From Desulfobulbaceae bacterium (GTDB lineage: Bacteria; Desulfobacterota; Desulfobulbia; Desulfobulbales; Desulfocapsaceae): a stretch of DNA of 36,558 nt. This document shows, in pieces, positions 32,574-36,558 of this stretch (its first letter is position 1; every line of letters begins with the position of its first letter). The position numbers and the translations under genes are program-made. The notes under the pieces are model-generated. The model ran no database searches. It saw only the letters and a list, made by a program, of their open reading frames with translations, and had not been told where the DNA came from. The stretch is taken from the NCBI GenBank assembly GCA_019163335.1, contig JAFLKM010000045.1, positions 58,153 to 94,710 on the forward strand, in the 5' to 3' direction.

Positions 32574-32607
32574 GCCACCACTGTACTTCAACCCGTTCAG
32601 TGGCCTG
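32574..32607 (-). terminator. probable terminator after the two-TM protein gene
   Basis: On the minus strand, CCACTG pairs with CAGTGG (32598-32603 with 32578-32583), extended by flanking GGC/GCC contacts, and is followed by TGTTATTTTTC. It lies 15-50 bases after the stop of the gene at 32622-32843 and 40 bases before the branching-enzyme start, so it should separate the two transcripts. Confidence 0.6.
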
Positions 32608-32621
32608 GCATATTTATATCT

Positions 32622-32843
32622 TCACGACTTTTTCTGTCCCATAACCAGCAATACAATGCCGCCGACAAGTGCAATCGCACCCACGATCGGTGGTAACGGC
32701 AGGGTTTTTTTGGTTTCTGCCGTCACTTGCAATGCGCCGAGATCAACGACTTTTTCTTTTGTGGTATAGGTGATTCCTTGATACGCAAAGGCTACGATTC
32801 CCAGAGCAATCAGCATAACGGCAATAAGTGTGGTTGTTCTCAT
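32622..32843 (-). CDS. two-TM small conserved membrane protein
   Basis: A 73-aa protein with two transmembrane helices (residues 4-24 and 50-69) joined by a polar loop QGITYTTKEKVVDLGALQVTAETKKTLPLPPIVG. This helix-'YTTKEKVVDLG'-helix arrangement, ending in VMGQKKS, is a frequent small inner-membrane protein of stress islands (DUF3185-like). Strong ribosome binding site AGGGAGGA. It follows the secreted protein at 32865 by 21 bases, with which it is probably co-transcribed. Confidence 0.78.
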   Translation of the reverse strand: MRTTTLIAVMLIALGIVAFAYQGITYTTKEKVVDLGALQVTAETKKTLPLPPIVGAIALVGGIVLLVMGQKKS

Positions 32844-32857
32844 TGGATCCTCCCTTG

Positions 32858-32873
32858 ACAGGGGTTACCTGTC
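32858..32873 (-). other. palindrome overlapping a stop codon
   Basis: GACAGG (32858-32863) and CCTGTC (32868-32873) flank the TAA of the gene at 32865-33548. In RNA this forms a 6-bp hairpin just before the AGGGAGGA ribosome binding site of the next gene, where it could affect coupling of translation. Confidence 0.4.
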
Positions 32874-33548
32874 TTGTTTTCCATGGTGTTTATCATTATC
32901 TCTTGAATGCTTTTCTTGTTGCTGAGGTCCATCTTGGTTCTCATCTCTCTTACTGTTTTTTTGCTCTGTCCGCTGATGTTGTGGTTGATCATTTTCTCGA
33001 AATTGTTGGGGGGTATGATTTATTTCACGGTGCTGATCTGGCCGTTGTTGCTGAACGGATCGTGCCCGTGGTTGGGGTTGTCGACGATGCAAATCTTCTA
33101 CACCCCAGGATTTTTGTTTTTCCCAATATCGGCTCTTTTTCCATGCCTGCCAGTTATTTTCGACATGCTGTTGAGGGATGTGCTGGTAATTCCATTGATG
33201 TCCTCTCCAGCGATGCTCGCGATAATCACTTCTCCAGCTTGAGGGGATCGAGGCATAAAATGAGGGGACGTGCGAATAATGGTTCCAGCCGGATCGATAA
33301 TCACGCGAGCGAAACCATCGGCCTTCCCAGGGACGCCACCACCAACCATCGTAGAAAAAAAGCTCCTCTTCCATGTCAGGGACGACATAAACATTTGTCT
33401 CCGGCAACACGATCATCTGTGGTGATCCTGAATACATAATGGGATGGGGGAGAGAGATGTGAATCCCCACATTCACACCCGCCATCATTGGCTGAGGAGC
33501 TGCACAGATCAGCGCTAAAAACAATGTTCCGGAAAGTATCTTGTTCAT
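32865..33548 (-). CDS. secreted Trp/Tyr-rich, Gln/His-rich hypothetical protein
   Basis: A 227-aa exported protein with signal peptide MNKILSGTLFLALICAAPQPMMA. Residues 27-85 form a beta-rich region with ELFFYDGWWWRPWEGRWFRSRDY, resembling the WWxxGxWY motifs of YXWGXW-type envelope proteins. From residue 105 it is low in hydrophobics and extremely rich in Gln, His, Arg and Asn (QHVENNWQAWKKSR, QQQRPDQHREIN, DKHHGKQDR), probably disordered and able to bind metals or polyanions. No catalytic motif is seen. It is transcribed in the same direction as the small membrane protein below it. Confidence 0.75.
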   Translation of the reverse strand: MNKILSGTLFLALICAAPQPMMAGVNVGIHISLPHPIMYSGSPQMIVLPETNVYVVPDMEEELFFYDGWWWRPWEGRWFRSRDYRSGWNHYSHVPSFYASIPSSWRSDYREHRWRGHQWNYQHIPQQHVENNWQAWKKSRYWEKQKSWGVEDLHRRQPQPRARSVQQQRPDQHREINHTPQQFRENDQPQHQRTEQKNSKRDENQDGPQQQEKHSRDNDKHHGKQDR

Positions 33549-33594
33549 TTTATCGATTCCAACCCTTGATTTTTTTTATTTCCACGATCAGTCC

Positions 33595-33798
33595 TTATCG
33601 ACGTGCTTTGCGTTCGTGCCAATAACTGAGAATCTGCTGAACTATGGTCACCCCCAAGGTCACATCCGTTAACGTTCGTCGTATCCCGAGAAAAAAACCC
33701 TCGACCTCGACATGAATTAAATGACGGCGGAGTTCACAACATAAGGCCAAGCGGTCCTTTTCCTTCTGGATGTTCTTTAGTTTCTGGTCGAGAAACAT
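33595..33798 (-). CDS. YqjK-like small protein
   Basis: A 67-aa basic protein, start ATG preceded by AAGGAtaccca. It overlaps the end of the DUF1469/YqjE gene by 22 bases. Its sequence is a charged helix (LDQKLKNIQKEKDRLALCCELRRHLIHV) followed by an amphipathic helix and a basic end (YWHERKARR). Position, size and order after yqjD- and yqjE-like genes match E. coli yqjK, although sequence similarity is only general. Function unknown. Confidence 0.7.
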   Translation of the reverse strand: MFLDQKLKNIQKEKDRLALCCELRRHLIHVEVEGFFLGIRRTLTDVTLGVTIVQQILSYWHERKARR

Positions 33799-34166
33799 TG
33801 GGTATCCTTTTTTAGTTCAGCCAGGCTCTGGTCAAAAGCCAGCGGTTTTTGTTCAAGATGACGGCACAGGGCAATAAAAACGACCACCCCGGCCAGGATG
33901 CTGACCCCTGCTGCAAGTACAAGTCCGTAAAGCCGCCACTCAGGGGGTAAGATGTGCAGCCCGGCCAGAACCAGCAGCAGAAGTCCAAGCAGAGAAAAGA
34001 CTACAGCCATGCAGGCCATAAGCAATGCCTGTACTAAATGAATTTTGGCCTCGCGCAGTTCCAGAGCCAGGAGCTCCAGCCGATCCTGAAAAATCTGGAT
34101 GACTGTCCCGCTGAAGCGGCCGGCAAACCCTGAGAATCCGAAATTAATGAATGGCAGTTTGTTCAT
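33777..34166 (-). CDS. yqjE: DUF1469/YqjE-type membrane protein (phage-holin superfamily)
   Basis: A 129-aa protein with a short N-terminal amphipathic part, an EL-rich linker (QDRLELLALELREAKIHLVQ) and two transmembrane helices (about 45-70 and 80-103) separated by PPEWRLYG. This is the YqjE / Actinobacterial Holin-X pattern. The ATG is in the context TAGCATG, one base after the DUF883 stop codon, so translation is probably coupled. E. coli has the same yqjD-yqjE order. It likely works with the DUF883 membrane anchor in stationary-phase envelope adaptation. Confidence 0.85.
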   Translation of the reverse strand: MNKLPFINFGFSGFAGRFSGTVIQIFQDRLELLALELREAKIHLVQALLMACMAVVFSLLGLLLLVLAGLHILPPEWRLYGLVLAAGVSILAGVVVFIALCRHLEQKPLAFDQSLAELKKDTQCFSTRN

Positions 34167-34167
34167 G

Positions 34168-34464
34168 CTATTTCCTGGCCATGAACCAGCCTAAAAGCAG
34201 CGCGCCAACAAAGGTGCCGCCGATGGCATAGTATGGTTTTACATGAATAAATTCATCCGCAGCTTGAACCTTGTCGAGAATTTGAGATTCAATATTGCGA
34301 AAGTCACTTCGGGATAAATCCAGACGTTCCTTCAGGGCTGTTCTGGCAGCAGTAATCTTGTCGTCAATCTCTCCAGAGGTAGCATCTACGAGGGCATGGG
34401 CATGATTCATGATGGTCTGCATTTCCTCTCTCAATGTATTTGAATTTTCTTGTGTCGTTGCCAT
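34168..34464 (-). CDS. yqjD: DUF883 family protein (YqjD-like), paralog of 3612-3908
   Basis: A 98-aa protein with the same design as the plus-strand copy: a long charged helix (5-72) and a Gly-rich C-terminal membrane anchor ending GWFMARK. About 80% of residues are identical to the other copy, and the differences are mostly conservative. Here it is followed at once by yqjE- and yqjK-like genes, matching the E. coli order, whereas the copy at 3612 stands beside DUF3309 and BON genes. Ribosome binding site AGGAGA. Its leader contains the 30-nt element at 34511. Confidence 0.92.
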   Translation of the reverse strand: MATTQENSNTLREEMQTIMNHAHALVDATSGEIDDKITAARTALKERLDLSRSDFRNIESQILDKVQAADEFIHVKPYYAIGGTFVGALLLGWFMARK

Positions 34465-34510
34465 GTTGAGTAATCTCCTTTAGAAATTAGATTGCATTTA
34501 ATTTGTGCTT

Positions 34511-34540
34511 AAGGCACTTGTCCCGTTTATTGGGGTAGAC
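34511..34540 (+). repeat. 30-nt dispersed element, copy 2
   Basis: Matches 5591-5620 from AAGGCACTT through CCGTTTAT to GGGGT with four transitions in 26 bases. It is in the leader of the minus-strand DUF883 gene, so it is inverted relative to its gene compared with copy 1. The small stem CCCG-TTTAT-TGGG is kept by compensating and wobble changes. Confidence 0.55.
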
Positions 34541-34566
34541 TTGTTGTGGTGACTTCATTTATTCAG

Positions 34567-34582
34567 CACCCTATATAGAGTG
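34567..34582. other. 16-bp near-perfect palindrome
   Basis: CACCCTATATAGAGTG has arms matching at seven of eight positions. It lies between the BON gene and the DUF883 gene (both minus strand), about 100 bp before the DUF883 start. A possible operator or chance; no second copy was found. Confidence 0.3.
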
Positions 34583-34625
34583 TCAGTTTCCTTCCATTGC
34601 CCGCTGTCTGCATCCTGGAGTGGGT

Positions 34626-35408
34626 CTATTCAATGGTCATATTGTTGAACACGCTCTTCACACCATGCACGTCAACGACGATTTTCGAAGCGAGATCTCT
34701 CTCAGCTGCATTTTTAGCCTTCCCGCCCAGTTTGACCATGCCATCTTTCGTATCGACAGTGGTATGGAGAGCACTGGTGGAACGATGACTCAGCAATGTC
34801 GTCTTCACCAGGGCCGTAATCGATGCGTCATCAATCAATTCGCCCATGGTATCCACTTTCTGACCGAATGTTGTGTCTGGTTTTTCGCCGGCAGATGCCA
34901 CTGTCATCTCATTTATAACGTCCTTAACGCCTTCTACGTCCTTGGCATATTCAGTCGACAGATCCTTCTGGGCAGTATTGATTGCTTCACCCCGTAACGT
35001 GACCGTGCCGTTTTTTGCAAAAATATCGGTTTGAGTGCCGCTCACATTGCGATGAAATAATAAGGTTGATTTCACCCTCGCAGCTACCCAGGCATCTGAA
35101 TTGGCCGCAGGATTATCTCCTTTATCTACAAGATTGTTACTCACGCTTTTCACTCCCGGTAATCCCGCAACAGTTTCACTGGCCAATGCTTTATGGTCTC
35201 CTTCAGAAACAGTCCCGGATAAGGTGACAAGACCATCTTCGGACTGGACTTTTATGTCATCACCTTTGAGGTAGGTTCTAAAAACATAGGATTGTTGAGC
35301 GGAGGTTTCTATACGATTGTCTGTCTCTGATGCAAAGAGCGGGGCATTGCATAAAAATAATGAAGCCACAGTTCCTATCAGTGCTAAACAGTACGTTTTT
35401 TTGTGCAT
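34626..35408 (-). CDS. periplasmic triple-BON-domain protein, paralog of 2444-3268
   Basis: A 260-aa exported protein with signal peptide MHKKTYCLALIGTVASLFLCNAPLFA and three BON modules in the same order and spacing as the plus-strand copy. Long stretches such as SYVFRTYLKGDDIKVQS and DDASITALVKTTLLSHRSTS are the same. It ends at the third module (NNMTIE), lacking the Lys-rich tail of its paralog. It is the first gene behind the sigma-54 promoter at 35562-35577, with a leader of about 145 bases. The DUF883 and yqjE/yqjK genes follow and may be on the same transcript. Expected role: envelope protection under osmotic or membrane stress. Confidence 0.92.
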   Translation of the reverse strand: MHKKTYCLALIGTVASLFLCNAPLFASETDNRIETSAQQSYVFRTYLKGDDIKVQSEDGLVTLSGTVSEGDHKALASETVAGLPGVKSVSNNLVDKGDNPAANSDAWVAARVKSTLLFHRNVSGTQTDIFAKNGTVTLRGEAINTAQKDLSTEYAKDVEGVKDVINEMTVASAGEKPDTTFGQKVDTMGELIDDASITALVKTTLLSHRSTSALHTTVDTKDGMVKLGGKAKNAAERDLASKIVVDVHGVKSVFNNMTIE

Positions 35409-35561
35409 GATTCATAAACTCCTTCTGTCAAATTGAATATTTCTAATACGGTATCTCTGGATACATGCCATTGCGGTCTTGTGAGTTTTCGGTCCTTCGT
35501 AGGTATGACGACATTTACATATCAAAGAGAAGTTGTGACGCCATTCCTACATTCTTATAAG

Positions 35562-35577
35562 AGCAAACTGTATGCCA
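35562..35577 (-). promoter_or_regulatory. sigma-54 promoter of the BON gene at 34626-35408
   Basis: Read on the minus strand: TGGCATACAGTTTGCT, with GG and GC 10 bases apart. It is followed by CTTATAAGAA, close to the CTTACTATAAGGA that follows the promoter at 1624, so even the early transcribed region is similar. Transcription should start near 35551. Confidence 0.82.
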
Positions 35578-35676
35578 TGTTCCTGATGTTCGTGTTAACA
35601 CCACTCATCTTGCCGATATGTTGAAGAAAAAATGAGAAATCATAGTTCCGGAATTAAGCATTAAGGCCGCTTGTTA

Positions 35677-35709
35677 ATGGTTATATATGGCCATAGGTTG
35701 CATGTAACC
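35677..35709 (-). promoter_or_regulatory. tandem-dyad activator site for the 35562 sigma-54 promoter
   Basis: On the minus strand: GGTTACATGCAACC (35709-35696), three bases, then GGCCATATATAACC (35692-35679), centres 17 bp apart. The 33-bp block is 27/33 identical to the plus-strand block at 35999-36031 and ends 99 bp before the sigma-54 core. Confidence 0.78.
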
Positions 35710-35998
35710 ATTCCAAGGCGAATTCCAGACGAACCCGTCTGCCTGGGTAGGGGATTGTGATGTGTAGAAAATTTCAGGTGAGAGGCTTTTCCTGCTTACC
35801 CGTCCAGTGACCCAAAACAATTTCATTCATCTCTTGATTTCAAACAGACTTGAAACACAGGCAACCATGTTCAATGACTCGATTGAATGGAACCCATCTG
35901 AATTATTCCTTTTATTCCATCTCATCTCTACCATGAGTGCTTCCTCGTAAGGATCGTATCGACCCTTAAAGAAGTGTCCGTTCTTTTGCATTAGCTCT

Positions 35999-36031
35999 GG
36001 TTGGATATAACCAATGGCCATATGTAACCAT
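35999..36031 (+). promoter_or_regulatory. tandem-dyad activator site for the 36129 sigma-54 promoter
   Basis: GGTTGGATATAACC (35999-36012), three bases, then GGCCATATGTAACC (36016-36029); centres 17 bp apart and 97 bp between block and promoter. Its last 18 bases are the inverted copy (17/18) of 35677-35694. Confidence 0.78.
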
Positions 36032-36128
36032 ATTTTACGTTCAGGAATGTCCAGGGTACAATTTAAATATTTTATAATTATTAAATAAAAACAATATTAT
36101 ACGCTATTTTTGAGGATGGTTTAAACTC

Positions 36129-36144
36129 TGGCATAAACATTGCT
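36129..36144 (+). promoter_or_regulatory. sigma-54 promoter of the BON lipoprotein gene
   Basis: TGGCATAAACATTGCT, with GG at 36130-36131 and GC at 36142-36143, 10 bases apart. One base differs from the core at 1624-1639. The predicted leader to the ATG at 36250 is about 95 bases. Confidence 0.83.
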
Positions 36145-36249
36145 TTAATGATGACCAGTAGTGAAGAGTGACAGGCAAGTATTACAGGAATCCCTGATAT
36201 ATTGAGTATCAAGGGGTATTGAGTTTATTTTAATTGGGAGGATTGCACC

Positions 36250-36558
36250 ATGAGACCACAGAAATTTTTTTCGGCTTTATCATTTATCGTTTTGTTGACC
36301 TTTTTTGTAGGATGCGCTTCGACAACGAAGCATGAGGGCACAGGTGAATATGTTGACGATACCGTTATCACCACAAAGGTTAAGGCGATGATCATGGATG
36401 AAGCTTCACTGAAATCGGCTGAGATTAACGTAGAAACGTTTAAGGGTGTTGTTCAATTAAGCGGTTTTGTGAATTCTAAAGCGGATATCAATAAAGCGAC
36501 CGAAGTTGCCCGTAAGGTCAAAGGGGTAACTTCAGTTAAAAATGACATGCGATTGAAG
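36250..36558 (+). CDS. BON-domain lipoprotein, cut by the window end
   Basis: The first 103 codons of a gene continuing past the window. Ribosome binding site GGGAGG at 36236-36241. A lipoprotein signal (MRPQKFFSALSFIVLLTFFVGC, lipid Cys at 22) is followed by STTKHEGTGEYVDDTVITTKVKAMI and a BON module (INVETFKGVVQLSGFVNSKADINKATEVARKVKGVTSVKNDM). This is the pattern of the BON lipoproteins related to OsmY and YraP (DolP), which sit at the outer membrane and guard envelope integrity. It is directly behind a sigma-54 promoter and divergent from the triple-BON gene. Confidence 0.88.
   Translation, partial: MRPQKFFSALSFIVLLTFFVGCASTTKHEGTGEYVDDTVITTKVKAMIMDEASLKSAEINVETFKGVVQLSGFVNSKADINKATEVARKVKGVTSVKNDMRLK

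Larger units (their letters stand above)
35409..36249. other. divergent regulatory region with two sigma-54 promoters
   Basis: These 841 bases separate the divergently transcribed BON genes. The outer parts hold the sigma-54 cores at 35562-35577 (-) and 36129-36144 (+), and the inner parts the activator blocks at 35677-35709 and 35999-36031. The middle, 35710-35998, has a 6-bp hairpin (CAGACG-AACC-CGTCTG near 35728-35743) and an AT-rich open frame (35827-36021, minus) that overlaps the activator block and is unconvincing. Confidence 0.7.

Noticed and set aside
34511-34582. A riboswitch in the DUF883 leader
   Set aside because: The only structures are a tiny stem and a short palindrome; no known riboswitch core is present.
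35827-36021. 64-aa minus-strand open frame in the divergent regulatory region
   Set aside because: Its start lies within the activator block at 35999-36031, and it has no ribosome binding site or recognisable motif. Probably chance in AT-rich DNA.
35677-36031. 18-bp inverted repeats as ends of a mobile element
   Set aside because: They flank no transposase, there is no target duplication, and both are better explained as activator sites at equal distances from divergent sigma-54 promoters.

Overview
The window reads as a stress-response and signal-transduction region of a Gram-negative bacterium. Small envelope and osmotic-stress genes flank two sigma-54 activators, two hybrid sensor kinases and a very large cyclic beta-glucan synthase. 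The gene families (several BON proteins, DUF883, DUF3309, DUF1003, a Lys-rich MGDKGG peptide, many PAS hybrid kinases, heavy sigma-54 use) and moderate GC fit a Desulfobacterota ('deltaproteobacterial') genome best. That placement is inference; there is no rRNA or marker gene. I saw no tRNA, rRNA, CRISPR array, intact transposase or phage gene.

Layout. 1-866: alpha/beta hydrolase (-) ending beside a 7-bp tandem repeat. 867-1806: non-coding, with a tandem-dyad activator site and a sigma-54 promoter. 1807-6203 (+): small stress genes (YflT/Gly-zipper protein, triple-BON protein, DUF3309, DUF883, ZraP-like protein, secreted protein, Gly-zipper lipoprotein, two coiled-coil proteins). 6272-8319 (+): an AAA+ ATPase and a GGDEF diguanylate cyclase sharing an N-terminal domain. 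8370-16527 (-): two near-identical sigma-54 activators (PAS-AAA-Fis and REC-AAA-Fis) and a six-PAS hybrid kinase that is 2 bp from the REC activator. 16749-26772 (-): DUF1003 protein, Lys-rich peptide and a 3062-aa NdvB-type glucan synthase. 27009-29000 (-): second hybrid kinase. 29098-32530 (-): two small exported proteins, a triosephosphate-isomerase-like protein lacking the catalytic Glu, and a GH13 branching enzyme. 32622-35408 (-): small membrane and secreted proteins, a yqjD/yqjE/yqjK-like set and a second triple-BON protein. 35409-36249: a divergent regulatory region. 36250-end: a BON lipoprotein cut by the window edge.

The most interesting signal is regulatory. Three promoters (1624-1639 +, 35562-35577 -, 36129-36144 +) carry a nearly identical sigma-54 core of the form TGGCATa-N-TTGCT. 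Each is preceded, across a gap of 97-99 bp, by a 33-bp block of two dyads (GGTyr-N4-yrACC type) whose centres are 17 bp apart, always in the same orientation to the promoter. All three drive BON or YflT stress genes. The two activators have practically the same Fis-type DNA-binding domain, so a two-input, one-regulon circuit is plausible: one input through a PAS domain, the other by phosphorelay from the six-PAS kinase. The outputs appear to be envelope-protective proteins. The glucan synthase and branching enzyme nearby suggest an osmoprotection or carbohydrate-storage theme, but I found no sigma-54 promoter for those.
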